NCBI GenBank assembly: GCA_037439785.1
Contig: JBBIVJ010000014.1
Location: 1 to 64,000 of the forward strand
Direction of reading: 5' to 3'
DNA length: 64,000 bases
From: DSVZ01 sp037439785
GTDB lineage: Bacteria > Verrucomicrobiota > Verrucomicrobiia > Limisphaerales > J093
This document shows, piece after piece, positions 35,015 through 44,518 of this stretch. Position 1 is the stretch's first letter. Every line of letters begins with the position of its first letter. Under the pieces are notes generated by a model, which saw only the letters and a program-made list of their open reading frames with translations, did not search any database and was not told where the DNA came from. The translations under genes and the position numbers were made by a program.

Positions 35015-38000
35015 ATGAAACGACCCGTTCTGGTTGCACTGGGGGCCGCCGCCATCTTGTGCGGACCGGCCCGCGCCGACATCGCACCGTTTGTACTGCC
35101 GTGGGACGACGCCTCACCCGGCGTCACCGACCTGTCCGGCCTGAACTCCCCCATCGGCCCGGAGGACCGGGTGGGGGTGGACGCTGCGGGCCACTTTGTC
35201 GTCCGGGGCGGGCGGGTGCGCTTCCTGGGAATGAACTTCGCCGGTGACTCGCCCTTCATGCCCACCAACAAGGCCGAGCGGGTGGCGGCCCGGCTGGCGA
35301 AGTTCGGCATCAACAACGTGCGCTTCCACCACATGGACGCGCCCTGGGCGACGGGCGGCGGCCTGTTGAGCTACACCGCCACCAGCAGCCGCAACGTCAA
35401 TCCCGCCCAACTCGAGCGGCTGCACTTCCTGATCGCCCGGCTCAAGGCCCACGGCATTTACGCCAACCTCAACCTGCTGGTCGGCCGTGAATACCGCTCC
35501 GGCGACGGCCTGGGCCCCGAGGTCACCGGCATGGACTGGAAGGACCAGCACATCCTGGGCTTCTTCAACGACACCGCCCTGGCCCTGCACCAGGAATACG
35601 CCACGCGCCTGCTCACCCCCACCAACCGCTTCACCGGCCTGCCCCTGGCGCGCGACCCGGCCGTGGCCTTCGTCGAGATCATCAACGAAAACGGCCTGCT
35701 CCAGAAATGGTACGATGGCGGCCTGGACCGCCTGCCGGCCCGGTACGCGGCCGACCTGCAGGCCCGCTGGAACACCTGGCTGGCCGCGCGCTACGCCGAC
35801 GACGCCGCGCTGCGGGCCGCCTGGCAGTTGGTCGAGCTGCCACTGGGGCCGAACCTGCTGCGCAACGGCACCTTTGCCGCCGGCAGCACCGCCTGGGTGC
35901 TCGAACAACACCAGGGCGCCACCGCCACCTTCACCCGCACCACCGACTTCAACGGCGCGCCGGCGGCCCGGATCACCACCACCCGCACCGGCTCGGCCGG
36001 ATGGCACGTGCAGTTCAACCAGCCCGCCCTGACCGTCTCTAACGCCCAGGTGTACACGCTGATCTTCTCCGCCCGCGCAGACGCGGCGGCGGACCTGGAG
36101 GTGGCGGTCATGCAGGCGCACGACCCCTGGCAGGCCGTGGGACTGGCCCGTACGGTGCGACTGGGCACCGAGTGGCAGACCTTCACCAACTCTTTCATCG
36201 TCGTCCTGCCCTCCGGCACGCGGGACACCAACACGCGGGTCAACTTCGGCGGCCTGGGCACGCGCCTGGGCAGCGTGTGGCTGGCGGAGGTCCGCTTTCA
36301 TGCCGGCGGCGCGGTGGGCACCCTGCCGGCCGGCACCTCCCTCGCCGCCCGCAACCTGCCCAACGTCCGGCAAAGCGGCGAGGGTTTCACCGGCACGCTG
36401 GCCGCGCGTCGCGACTGGCTGGCCTTTCTGCGCGATCGGGAAGTGGCCTGCTACGACGCGATGGTGGCCCACCTGCGGAACCAGTGCGGCTACCCGGGCC
36501 TGATCTTCGGCACCATCCTGGCCAACAGCCCGGCCAGCGTGCAGGCGCGGCTGGACGTGGTGGACGCCCACGCCTACTGGCAGCATCCGCAGTTCCCCGG
36601 CCAACCGTGGGACCCGGTGAACTGGATCGTGCCCAACGTCTCGATGGTCACCACCACCAACAGCGACAACACGCTGACCGGCCTCAGCCGCCAGCGCCTC
36701 CACGGCAAGCCGTTTACCGTCACCGAATACCAGCACCCCTCGCCCATGTATTACGGGGCCGAGGGGCCGGTCATGCTCGCCGCCCAGGCCGCGCTCCAGG
36801 ACTGGGACGGCATCTGGCTCTTCGACTACGGCCCTGGCCACGACGGCGTGACGATGGGGCGCATCCGCGGCTTCTTCGACACCGCCCAGCATCCGCCCAA
36901 GATGGCCAACCTGCTCCTGGCCGCACACCTGTTTCGGCGCGGCGACCTGCCGCCGCTGACCAACGAGGTCGTCATGGCACTCACCCCGGAGCGCGAGCTG
37001 GACCTGCTGCTGACCCGCGCCGGGGCGTGGTCGGTCTTCAACAGCGGCCAGCTCGGCGTGCCCGCCGCCTGGGCCTTCAGCACGCGCCTGAGCGTGGCGG
37101 TGGGGGAAAACCCGCCCGGCCTGGCTCAGCCCCCGGCCAGTCCGCCGCCGGCCGGCCCGCTGCCGGTGCGCTGGCTCGACAACGGCCCCGGCCGCGGCCG
37201 GGTGCTGGTGGACACGCCGCGGACCAAGGCCGCCGTGGGCTACATCGCCGGCCGAACGCTCACACTGGGTGGGCTGGAACTGACCGCGTCTCCGGCTGAA
37301 CTCCCCTGGGCATCGGTGGGCCTGACGGTGGTGCGCGGGGAGTCGTTCACCAACGGCACCTTCCTGGTCATCGCCAGCGGCTGGATCGAAAACACCGGCA
37401 TGGTCTGGAAAAACGCCAACAACGACTCGGTGGGCAACCAGTGGGGCAGTGCACCCACCCGTCTGGAAGTCATCCCCTGGACGCTGCGTCTGCCGGTCGC
37501 CCCCGCGCGGGTCCGGGCCTGGGTGCTGGATGAACGCGGCCAGCGCCGCCAGCCGCTGACCCCCCAGGCCGACGGCGCGGACTTCACCCGCCTGAGTGCG
37601 CCGCCCGACGCCGCCACCTTGTGGTACGAGGTGGAAGTGGCCCCGCCGGCCACGGCCGGTTTTGAACGCTGGCGTCAGGAGCACTTCAGCCCCCCGGAAC
37701 TGGCCGACCCGGACGTCAGCGGACCGGACGCCGCACCGGCCGGCGATGGCATCCCCAACTTCGTCAAGTACGTCCTCGGTCTCGCGCCGCGCGCGCCGGT
37801 GCCGCGCCGCGACCTTTTGAAATGGGCGTTGGATCCTGCCGGCGGCCGGGTCCTGTGTCTGCGGCTCCAGTACACGCAGCTTGCGGGACTCACGGAGGCC
37901 CGTGTCCGCGTGCTGGCCTCGACGAATCTCCGCGACTGGGCGCCCGTGGCCGATGCTGCGGTGCCGGTGGAGGTGGAGGACCTGGGCACGCTCCAGCGGG

Positions 38001-38077
38001 TCACGGTGCGCTCCTGTCCGTCGGGCGGGTCGGGGCAGTGGTTCAACCAGGTGGTCATCGAGCGGCTCGGTCCCTGA
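35015..38077 (+). CDS. Secreted cellulase-like (GH-A clan) protein with an internal carbohydrate-binding-like domain
   Basis: 1020 residues from the ATG at 35015, which opens directly on the signal peptide (MKRPVLVALGAAAILCGPARA). A TIM-barrel part (about 55-290) contains FVEIINENGL, the expected acid/base Glu; a CBM4/9-like beta-sandwich (about 278-425, NLLRNGTFAAGSTAWV) is inserted; the barrel resumes and has FTVTEYQHPSP with a likely nucleophile Glu. Then come beta domains and a terminal segment (FERWRQEHFSPPELADP ... GDGIPNFVKYVLGL) typical of secreted verrucomicrobial proteins. The substrate could be any beta-linked glycan. It is 48 bases after the HAD gene but probably a separate unit. 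Confidence 0.75.
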   Translation: MKRPVLVALGAAAILCGPARADIAPFVLPWDDASPGVTDLSGLNSPIGPEDRVGVDAAGHFVVRGGRVRFLGMNFAGDSPFMPTNKAERVAARLAKFGINNVRFHHMDAPWATGGGLLSYTATSSRNVNPAQLERLHFLIARLKAHGIYANLNLLVGREYRSGDGLGPEVTGMDWKDQHILGFFNDTALALHQEYATRLLTPTNRFTGLPLARDPAVAFVEIINENGLLQKWYDGGLDRLPARYAADLQARWNTWLAARYADDAALRAAWQLVELPLGPNLLRNGTFAAGSTAWVLEQHQGATATFTRTTDFNGAPAARITTTRTGSAGWHVQFNQPALTVSNAQVYTLIFSARADAAADLEVAVMQAHDPWQAVGLARTVRLGTEWQTFTNSFIVVLPSGTRDTNTRVNFGGLGTRLGSVWLAEVRFHAGGAVGTLPAGTSLAARNLPNVRQSGEGFTGTLAARRDWLAFLRDREVACYDAMVAHLRNQCGYPGLIFGTILANSPASVQARLDVVDAHAYWQHPQFPGQPWDPVNWIVPNVSMVTTTNSDNTLTGLSRQRLHGKPFTVTEYQHPSPMYYGAEGPVMLAAQAALQDWDGIWLFDYGPGHDGVTMGRIRGFFDTAQHPPKMANLLLAAHLFRRGDLPPLTNEVVMALTPERELDLLLTRAGAWSVFNSGQLGVPAAWAFSTRLSVAVGENPPGLAQPPASPPPAGPLPVRWLDNGPGRGRVLVDTPRTKAAVGYIAGRTLTLGGLELTASPAELPWASVGLTVVRGESFTNGTFLVIASGWIENTGMVWKNANNDSVGNQWGSAPTRLEVIPWTLRLPVAPARVRAWVLDERGQRRQPLTPQADGADFTRLSAPPDAATLWYEVEVAPPATAGFERWRQEHFSPPELADPDVSGPDAAPAGDGIPNFVKYVLGLAPRAPVPRRDLLKWALDPAGGRVLCLRLQYTQLAGLTEARVRVLASTNLRDWAPVADAAVPVEVEDLGTLQRVTVRSCPSGGSGQWFNQVVIERLGP

Positions 38078-38130
38078 AGTGCAGGGAGGCCGCGGCGCGT
38101 CGCGCCATGCCCGTCTCGGGGTGGCGGGGA

Positions 38131-38451
38131 TCAGGCCGGCGGTGGTGCGGGGGGCAAGGACGCCGCTGCGGCCACCGGTCGCGGCCGATGAAACACGGCC
38201 ACATGGCCGACCTGTTGAACCAGCCGGCTGCCCGTGCGCCGGGCCAGTTCGGTGGCGAGGCGTTTGCGGTCCTCCTTGTGCTCGGCAAAGCGGACTTTGA
38301 CCAGTTCGCGCGCCCCCAGGGCGGCGTCCAGGACCGCGTCGAAGGCCGGGGTGAGACCGGCGCGACCGAGGTGCAGGAGCGGCTCGAGCAACTGCGCCCG
38401 GGCCTGGAGGTCGCGCAACCGCGTGCCGGGGGGTGGGGCGGGCGGGTTCAC
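38131..38451 (-). CDS. yhbY: YhbY/CRS1 (CRM) RNA-binding protein
   Basis: 106 residues, the usual size. Features: LRDLQARAQLLEPLLHLGRAGLTPAFDAVLDAALGARELVKVRF with the GxxG loop as GRAG, and ELARRTGSRLVQQVGHVAVFHRP. Members associate with pre-50S ribosomes. The start is a GTG at 38451 that overlaps the pabC stop (GTGA), which explains why a search for ATG starts would miss it. Last gene of pabB-pabC-yhbY. Confidence 0.85.
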   Translation of the reverse strand: MNPPAPPPGTRLRDLQARAQLLEPLLHLGRAGLTPAFDAVLDAALGARELVKVRFAEHKEDRKRLATELARRTGSRLVQQVGHVAVFHRPRPVAAAASLPPAPPPA

Positions 38452-39338
38452 GGGGTGTGGAGCGCGGGGTCCCGGACCGTACTGCCGGGGCTGACGCCGC
38501 ATTCCTTGTGGACGAGCTCGATGTACAGCCGCCGCAGTTGGCCGACCAGCGGGGCGCCGGGGAAGGGCCGGCCATCCAGGGAGCGGCCTTCCACCACCCC
38601 GTGGGCGCTGTTGGTGAAGATCAGGGTGTCGGAGTTCAAAAGCTGGTTCAGTTGGATGAGGCGCTTTTTGACCTGGAAGCCCTGCTGGGCGCAGATTTCC
38701 AGGAGCACCGCGCGGGTCACGCCCGGCAACATGCCCACCGCGGCGGGGGAGGTGTAGAGGATCGGCCCGCGCACCCAGAAGAGGTTGGCGGCAGCGCCCT
38801 CGGCCACCTCGCCCTGGGTGTTCAGGAGCAGGGCTTCGTCGGCGCCGGCGGCCTCGGCCTCCTGACGGGCGAGAATCTGCAGCCACTTGCTGCCGGTCTT
38901 GTGCTGGGTGAGCCGCTCGGCGGGGACCACCCGCAGGCTGCTGGTGACGACCTGCCAGGTGGGGACCGGCTCGGGCTCCAGCGGGGGGGCTTCGTGCAGG
39001 GACATGACCACCGCGGGGGAATGAGCGCCGCGGGGCGAATAGCCGCGGGGCCCGATGCCACGGGTCAGGGTCAGGCGGAGCAGGGCGTCGGCGGTTTGGT
39101 TGGCCTCCAGGAGCTGGCGGGCGGCGCGGCGCAGGTCGGCGGGGGCGACGGGCAGGGGGAAGCCCAGGGCGGTGGCGCTGCGCTGGAGGCGGTCCAGATG
39201 CTGGTTCCAGCGGAAGACCCGGCCGTTGCACACCCGCAGCGTCTCGAACAGGCTGTCGCCGTAGAGAAAGGCGCGGTCAAACACCGAGAGCCGGGCTTCG
39301 GCCTCGGGCACCAGTTCGCCATTCACGTACACCAGCAT
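38448..39338 (-). CDS. pabC: Aminodeoxychorismate lyase (class IV aminotransferase fold)
   Basis: 296 residues. Class IV PLP fold with FDRAFLYGDSLFETLRV near the N-terminus, the PLP lysine in THE stretch TQHKTGSKW near 145, and GEVAEGAAANLFWV. Branched-chain aminotransferases and D-amino acid aminotransferases share the fold; position directly after pabB (16-base overlap) supports PabC, which splits aminodeoxychorismate into p-aminobenzoate and pyruvate for folate. Confidence 0.87.
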   Translation of the reverse strand: MLVYVNGELVPEAEARLSVFDRAFLYGDSLFETLRVCNGRVFRWNQHLDRLQRSATALGFPLPVAPADLRRAARQLLEANQTADALLRLTLTRGIGPRGYSPRGAHSPAVVMSLHEAPPLEPEPVPTWQVVTSSLRVVPAERLTQHKTGSKWLQILARQEAEAAGADEALLLNTQGEVAEGAAANLFWVRGPILYTSPAAVGMLPGVTRAVLLEICAQQGFQVKKRLIQLNQLLNSDTLIFTNSAHGVVEGRSLDGRPFPGAPLVGQLRRLYIELVHKECGVSPGSTVRDPALHTP

Positions 39339-40816
39339 GGGCTTTCCTTGCCTGAATCCTTTGCCGGCCGAGGGGCCGGATGCACCCTGTCCAAGCTGTC
39401 GCTTTCTGCCGCCGGGTTGTCAAGGCAATCGAGGAAGCCCCGGGCCTTGGCCCGGGTTTCGGCGGCTTCCGCCTCCGGGTCCGAATCGGCCACGATCCCG
39501 GCCCCGGCGTAGTACCAGGTGGCCTCCGGGGCACAGAAGGCGGTGCGGATGATGAGGCTGAGCTGGCTCTGGCGGTTGAAGCCCAGGTAGCCCAGCGCGC
39601 CGGTGTAGGGGCCGCGCCCCACCGGCTCCAGCGCGTCAATGATCTGCATGGCCCGGAACTTGGGGGCGCCGGTGATGCTGCCGCCCGGGAAGCAGGCCTC
39701 CAACGCTGCCAGGTGGGTCATCCCCGCCCGCAACCGCCCCTCGACCGTCGAGACCAGATGGTGCACGTGGCTGAAGTGCTCCAGCCGCATCAGCTCCGGT
39801 ACCTGGACCGAACCGAAGCTGCAGACCTTGCCCAGGTCATTGCGGAGCAGGTCGGTGATCATCGTCAGCTCGGCGCGTTCCTTCGGGCTTTCCCACAGCG
39901 CCCGGGCCAGTGCGGCATCTTCGACCGCAGAGGCGCCGCGGGGCCGGGTCCCCTTGATTGGCCGGGTCTGCACCGTCACCCCATCCAGGGCGAGGAACCG
40001 CTCCAGTGAAGCCGACACCACGGCCCCTTCCGCGGTCCACAGCAACGCCGCGTAAGGGGCCGGCGAGTGCCAGGTCAGGCGCCGATACAGCGCCCAGGGG
40101 GCCAGCGCTGCCGGGACGGTCCAGCGCCGGGCCAGGTTGACCTGGTAAATGTCGCCCTGCCGGATGTAACACTGGGCCTGACGGACGCGCGCCGCGAAAG
40201 CCGCGTCGGGCAGGGTCTCCGGCGGCGCCGGGCAGGGCAGGGGAGGCGGCGGGTCGGTCGCCGCGACCGGGGCGGTCGCAAGGCGTTGTTGCCAGTACTC
40301 CAGACGCGCCTCGAGCCGGCGGCTGGAGCGGGACCCGTCCGGCTCCAGTCCGGTCGAAACAATCCAGGCCGAGCCGGGCTGGCCGTGGTCGAACACCACC
40401 AGCGAATCGTAGAAGCCCAACCAGGCATCCGGAAACGGCAGTTCCCCGACCGGGTGCGGCCGCAACTTCGGTTCCACGAACGTCCGCAGCTCGTAGCCCC
40501 AGTAGCCGGCACAAAAGCCGGCGGGGAAGGGCAGGTCTCCTTCCCCGGCCAGGTCGAAGAGGGCAAGCCAGGCCTCCAGCACGCGCCAGGGGTTGCCGTA
40601 GCTCACCACTTCCACGCCGGCGTCACCGCCGACCTCGCAGCGGCTCCCCCGGGCGCGCAACACCCGCAGCGGCGCCGCGGCCACGTACGAACGCCGTCCT
40701 GCTTCCGCCCAGGGGCCGGCGCTTTCCAACAGCACCAGCCCTTCACCGCCCCGGAAGGCGGCGGCCAGGGATTGTGGCGTGTGCCGGGTGGGAACCCGCA
40801 GGGCGCGCGTGCGCAC
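39323..40816 (-). CDS. pabB: Aminodeoxychorismate synthase component I
   Basis: 497 residues. Chorismate-binding fold with TRPIKGTRPRG near 282; the Lys in PIKGT is the PabB nucleophile and separates it from TrpE, which has Ala there. Also DLLRNDLGKVC, FSHVHHLVSTVEGRL and FPGGSITGAPK (about 375-385). Makes 4-amino-4-deoxychorismate from chorismate with PabA ammonia; no pabA is adjacent. The GTG start at 40816 has TAGGTT six bases upstream, no Shine-Dalgarno. Confidence 0.92.
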   Translation of the reverse strand: MRTRALRVPTRHTPQSLAAAFRGGEGLVLLESAGPWAEAGRRSYVAAAPLRVLRARGSRCEVGGDAGVEVVSYGNPWRVLEAWLALFDLAGEGDLPFPAGFCAGYWGYELRTFVEPKLRPHPVGELPFPDAWLGFYDSLVVFDHGQPGSAWIVSTGLEPDGSRSSRRLEARLEYWQQRLATAPVAATDPPPPLPCPAPPETLPDAAFAARVRQAQCYIRQGDIYQVNLARRWTVPAALAPWALYRRLTWHSPAPYAALLWTAEGAVVSASLERFLALDGVTVQTRPIKGTRPRGASAVEDAALARALWESPKERAELTMITDLLRNDLGKVCSFGSVQVPELMRLEHFSHVHHLVSTVEGRLRAGMTHLAALEACFPGGSITGAPKFRAMQIIDALEPVGRGPYTGALGYLGFNRQSQLSLIIRTAFCAPEATWYYAGAGIVADSDPEAEAAETRAKARGFLDCLDNPAAESDSLDRVHPAPRPAKDSGKESPCWCT

Positions 40817-40822
40817 GGCTTC

Positions 40823-40828
40823 AACCTA
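40823..40828 (-). promoter_or_regulatory. Candidate -10 element for leaderless pabB
   Basis: TAGGTT on the minus strand, six bases (GAAGCC) before the GTG at 40816. No convincing -35. Its agreement with the pattern before ATG genes supports the GTG start. Confidence 0.45.
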
Positions 40829-40913
40829 TCGCGTCCAGCCCCGCTGGCCAGTCCCAAGGACGCCAGGACGGCGGTGCGACCTGGTTACCCGCCCGCGGCG
40901 CGAGACGGGGGGA

Positions 40914-42263
40914 TCACCGGCGCCAGCCGCTCCGGTACTCGCGGTGGAGCAGGGCCTCGGCCGGGGGACAGCCGAGCACCCGGCCCTCGACGGCGTCGTA
41001 CTCGAAGGGGCCCTCGACCAGGCCGGCGAGGTTGGCCAGTTGCAGCAGCTCGGTCAGCGGACCGCCCAGGCTGAAGGGGGAGAAGGTGCGACCGCGGCCC
41101 TTGCAGGCCTCGACCCATTCGCGGTGGTGACCGGGGCTGCGCGGCAGGGTTTCGGGCGGGCCGCCCTGGAAGCCCTCGAACTGCGCTTCGGGCAGGAGCA
41201 CGTACCGGGTGTTCCAGGGGCACTCCGAGTAGAGCGAGCCCTTGCTGCCCACCAGCAGGTCCCCCCAGCCGGCCCGGGGCCAGCCCAGCATCAACTCCTC
41301 CGGCGGTTTTTCCCGGGCGTAGAGCACCAGTTTGGCCGGCGGCAGCGGCCCGCGGGCGGGGAACTCGATCACGGTGCGGGAGGCGCGCGGGTAGCCCTCG
41401 GCGTTGACCTCGGAGGGCCAGGTCTGGATGCGGATGCGGTGGCCTCCCGGTGTGGCCGCTGCGCGCGGTTGCCAGAGCAGGTCCAGGCGCAGGGCCCGGA
41501 AGGCGATGTTGGCGGTGTGGCAGCCGAAGTCGCCCACGATGCCGCTGCCAAAGGCCCGCCAGCCGCGCCAGGCCCCGGGCAGATAGGCCGGGTGGTAGGG
41601 CCGGAACTCGGCGGGCCCCAACCACAGGTCCCAGTCCAGGGTTTCGGGCACCGGAGGGGTGTCGGTGGGGCGCTGCAGCGGCCCGTTGCCGCCGTCGAAC
41701 CACACATGGGCCTCGCGGACCTCGCCCAGCACGCCGCCCCAGGCCAGTTCCACCGCCCGGCGCAGCGGCCCGGCCGCAGAGCCTTGATTGCCCATCTGCG
41801 TCACCACGCCGTGCCGTTCGGCCGCCTCGCGGAGGACCCGCGCCTCCCGGACGGTGCGGGTGAGCGGTTTTTCGCAGAAGACGTGTTTGCCCCGCTCGAT
41901 TGCCGCCAGCGCCGCCACGGCGTGGGTGTGGTCGGGGGTCGAGACGATCACGGCGTCAATCTCCGCGCCCATCTCGTCGAACATGCGGCGGTAATCCTTG
42001 AAGACCCGCGCCCCGGGAAACTGCTTGAAGGTGTCGGCAGCGTGGGCGTGGTCCACGTCGCACAGCGCGACGATGGCTTCGCCCAGGGCGGCCACCTGAT
42101 CCACGTTGCTCCGCCCCTGGCCGCCGGCGCCAATCGCGGCCACGCGCAGCCGGTCATTGGCGGCCGCTGCCACGGCCCGGCGGCGGTGCGGCAGAATTAA
42201 AAACGGTCCCGCCACCAGGGTGGCGGTGGTGAGGAAACGGCGTCGGCTCAGGGAGGGGTTCAT
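40914..42263 (-). CDS. Tat-exported Gfo/Idh/MocA-family oxidoreductase
   Basis: 449 residues. Twin-arginine signal SRRRFLTT followed by a hydrophobic stretch, then an NAD(P)-binding Rossmann fold (LRVAAIGAGGQGRSN) and CEKPLT near 122 with the catalytic-type Lys. C-terminal domain of the Gfo/Idh type. Such Tat-exported paralogues are numerous in Verrucomicrobiota and Planctomycetes and are thought to act on sugars or cyclitols in the periplasm, but few have been assayed. It is divergent from the MntR-type gene; the 209-base gap between them shows no clear operator. Confidence 0.88.
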   Translation of the reverse strand: MNPSLSRRRFLTTATLVAGPFLILPHRRRAVAAAANDRLRVAAIGAGGQGRSNVDQVAALGEAIVALCDVDHAHAADTFKQFPGARVFKDYRRMFDEMGAEIDAVIVSTPDHTHAVAALAAIERGKHVFCEKPLTRTVREARVLREAAERHGVVTQMGNQGSAAGPLRRAVELAWGGVLGEVREAHVWFDGGNGPLQRPTDTPPVPETLDWDLWLGPAEFRPYHPAYLPGAWRGWRAFGSGIVGDFGCHTANIAFRALRLDLLWQPRAAATPGGHRIRIQTWPSEVNAEGYPRASRTVIEFPARGPLPPAKLVLYAREKPPEELMLGWPRAGWGDLLVGSKGSLYSECPWNTRYVLLPEAQFEGFQGGPPETLPRSPGHHREWVEACKGRGRTFSPFSLGGPLTELLQLANLAGLVEGPFEYDAVEGRVLGCPPAEALLHREYRSGWRR

Positions 42264-42472
42264 CTTCGATCACGTGTGGGTTCTCCCGCGCCGCTCCGGC
42301 AGTGCGGCCGGCGGGGCAACGGACCGAACTTTTCGCCGGCGGCGCGCAATGTCCAGTGCAGAAGTGCCGGGCCCACCGGATCGGGCTCGTCCCCCGCATG
42401 TTGGCGGCGTCGCGCCACCGCTTTGGGGGTGACGCGCGCCGAGATTTGTGGCGAACTGGGCGCCCCGAACGC

Positions 42473-42946
42473 ATGACCGCCTCATCCCAGCCTGTCCTGC
42501 GGGGGCGCGGCGCCTCAGCCCCGGCGCGCCGGCCCAGCGTCAGTGTCGAGGACTACCTCGAGCGCATCGGGGAACTGGAAGAGCGCACCGGCGGGACGCG
42601 CATGGTGGACATTGCCCGCGCCCTGCGGGTGAGCCGGCCGTCGGTCACCGCCATGGTCAAGCGCCTGGCGGCGGCGGGCTATGTGGACTACACGCGCTAC
42701 CAAGGGCTGGGCCTGACGCCCCGCGGTCGCAAGCTGGCCCGGCAGGTGCGGGACCGGCACACAATGCTGAAGCGGTTTCTGGCCATGCTGGGGGTGGACG
42801 AGGCCATCCAGGAAACGGACATCGAAGGGTGGGAGCACTGCCTGAGCACGGAGACCCTCGGCCGCGTCGAGCAACTCACCCGCTTCCTCGAGGCGCGGCC
42901 GGCGTTGCTGCGGGAACTGCGACAGATGCTGGACACGCCGTCCTGA
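42473..42946 (+). CDS. DtxR/MntR-family metal-dependent regulator
   Basis: 157 residues. Winged helix at about 20-80 (SVEDYLERIGELEERTGGTRMVDIARALRVSRPSVTAMVKRL, YVDYTRYQGLGLTPRGR), then a dimerisation domain with likely metal ligands (Asp in VSVEDYLE, Glu in ETDIEGWEHCLS, His). It resembles MntR more than DtxR, and no SH3-like third domain is present. MntR represses manganese uptake when Mn is plentiful. No metal transporter lies next to it, so its targets are elsewhere; the TonB operon 10 kb away is a candidate only by guess. Confidence 0.85.
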   Translation: MTASSQPVLRGRGASAPARRPSVSVEDYLERIGELEERTGGTRMVDIARALRVSRPSVTAMVKRLAAAGYVDYTRYQGLGLTPRGRKLARQVRDRHTMLKRFLAMLGVDEAIQETDIEGWEHCLSTETLGRVEQLTRFLEARPALLRELRQMLDTPS

Positions 42947-43027
42947 GGGCTGCCCCCGGCCCGGCGGAGGTGCGGGCGCGTCAGGCCGTGCGCCGGTGCG
43001 CCGGGGCGCCGGGGAAGGCCGCCGGCG

Positions 43028-44518
43028 TCACTGCAAGCTCAGGGGCAGGGCCTGGAGGCGGCGGGCCACTTCCGCGCCGATCTGGCTGGTGTGTTGCTGG
43101 GCGATCTCCCGTCCCAGCCGGACCAGCCGGGCGGGGGGCATGCTTTGGACCTGGGCGCAGAACTGGCTGTTGACCATGATGCCCAGTAGTTCGCCCTGCT
43201 TGCTGAAGGCCAGGTCCCCCCGCGAGGGGGAGAATTTGCCGAAGATTTTGCCCACCGGCCGGCGCTGCATCCTCAGGTAGCGCGGCTGGCCGGGCACGAG
43301 CTTGAACTCGACCTCCCCGTAGTAGCCTTCCTTGCTGCCCAGGACCACGGCGTCCTGGAACTTGGCCGGGTCCTCCGACACGGGAAACGGCTCGACGCCC
43401 AGCGTGCGCACCGCCTCCTCATCGAGGGGGGCAACCAGCACCCGAGGGTCCGAGGCGACAAAGGACAGGGCCGCCAGGCTGACCGTGGCGCCTCCCCGGC
43501 CCAGCGTGCCGGTGATTTCCTCCCAGTCCGGCCCGCCGAGATACGAGGGCAGGGGGGTGTCGTGGATGTGAAACAGGGCGAAGACCCGGCCGCCATCGCG
43601 GAAGAGCACCACGCGGTCGTTTTTGAGGTCGCCCGAGCGCAGGCCCAGCAGGCCGGTGCGGGTCGCGCGGAAGCTGCTGTCCACACGGTTTTCGAGGTAG
43701 CGCTTGTAAATGGTGTTCGGGGCCAGCTCGCGGTCGGCGCGGATTTCCTCGGCCAGGACCTGGGAGCCGGCGGCGAGGGTGTCCAACCCCTTGGCCAGGG
43801 TCGAGGCATGTTCGTGAAGCCGCTCGCGGTCCTGTTCCAGCACGACCAGTTGCTGGCGGTTCTCGGCGAGCCGCTCGCGGTACTGAGCGGCCTCGGTGGC
43901 GACCTGGGCAAGGTTCGAGGCCAGCCGGGCCTTCTCGGTCTGGGCGGCCAGGGCAAAAGTTTGGAGGGAGGCGATCTGCTCCTGGAGGCGCTGAACCTCG
44001 GTACGGCGGGCGGCCAGTTCGGCCTGGAGGGCCTCGGTGCCGGCCTTGGTAGCGGTGGCCTCGGTGGTGACGCGGGTGAGGTCTTCCTGCAGCCGTTGGA
44101 TGCGGGTCTGAGCCTCGGTGCGCTGGGACTCAAGCTGGGTCAGTTGCTGCTGGGCCTGGGTCTGGGCCTGCTGCAGGCGGTCGCGTTCGGCGGCGAGCTG
44201 GCGGGCGGTTTCCTCGGCGGCGCGCAGGCTGGCCTCGGTGACCTGCAGGCGCTGGTCCCGCTCGGCCAGTTCCTGCTGGCGGCTTTCGGCCAGCGTGCGG
44301 GTGAGGTCCAACTGCTGGCGGAGCTGGTCCTGGGCGGTTTTCTCACGGGCCAGGGCCTGCTGGAGGACCTCGAGCATGTCCTGCACGGCGCGGACCTCGA
44401 CGCCGACGTCGGCGGCGCCGCCGCTGGGGCCATGCTGCAATTCCCGCTGGCTGCTGAACAGCGTGACCAGGCTGATCAGCAGGAAGTCCACCAGGACGAC
44501 GAGGACGGCGCGGTTCAT
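43028..44518 (-). CDS. Membrane-anchored coiled-coil protein with C-terminal globular domain
   Basis: 496 residues. An N-terminal membrane helix (4-22, LVVLVDFLLISLVTLF), a long Gln/Glu/Arg/Leu-rich coiled coil (about 45-265), then a globular domain (about 270-496) with beta-rich segments (LLGLRSGDLKNDRVVLFRDGGRVFALFHIHDTPLP, VSLAALSFVASDPRVLVAPL, AFSKQGELLGIMVNS). The last segment resembles the core of trypsin-like serine protease folds, but no clear His/Asp/Ser triad can be assigned, so it may be a degenerate protease-like domain. Its ATG overlaps the stop of the membrane protein at 44515-46191 (ATGA), so the two work together. I do not recognise the family. Confidence 0.75.
   Translation of the reverse strand: MNRAVLVVLVDFLLISLVTLFSSQRELQHGPSGGAADVGVEVRAVQDMLEVLQQALAREKTAQDQLRQQLDLTRTLAESRQQELAERDQRLQVTEASLRAAEETARQLAAERDRLQQAQTQAQQQLTQLESQRTEAQTRIQRLQEDLTRVTTEATATKAGTEALQAELAARRTEVQRLQEQIASLQTFALAAQTEKARLASNLAQVATEAAQYRERLAENRQQLVVLEQDRERLHEHASTLAKGLDTLAAGSQVLAEEIRADRELAPNTIYKRYLENRVDSSFRATRTGLLGLRSGDLKNDRVVLFRDGGRVFALFHIHDTPLPSYLGGPDWEEITGTLGRGGATVSLAALSFVASDPRVLVAPLDEEAVRTLGVEPFPVSEDPAKFQDAVVLGSKEGYYGEVEFKLVPGQPRYLRMQRRPVGKIFGKFSPSRGDLAFSKQGELLGIMVNSQFCAQVQSMPPARLVRLGREIAQQHTSQIGAEVARRLQALPLSLQ

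Noticed and set aside
39323..40816. Anthranilate synthase TrpE
   Set aside because: PIKGT has the PabB-type Lys and pabC follows directly.
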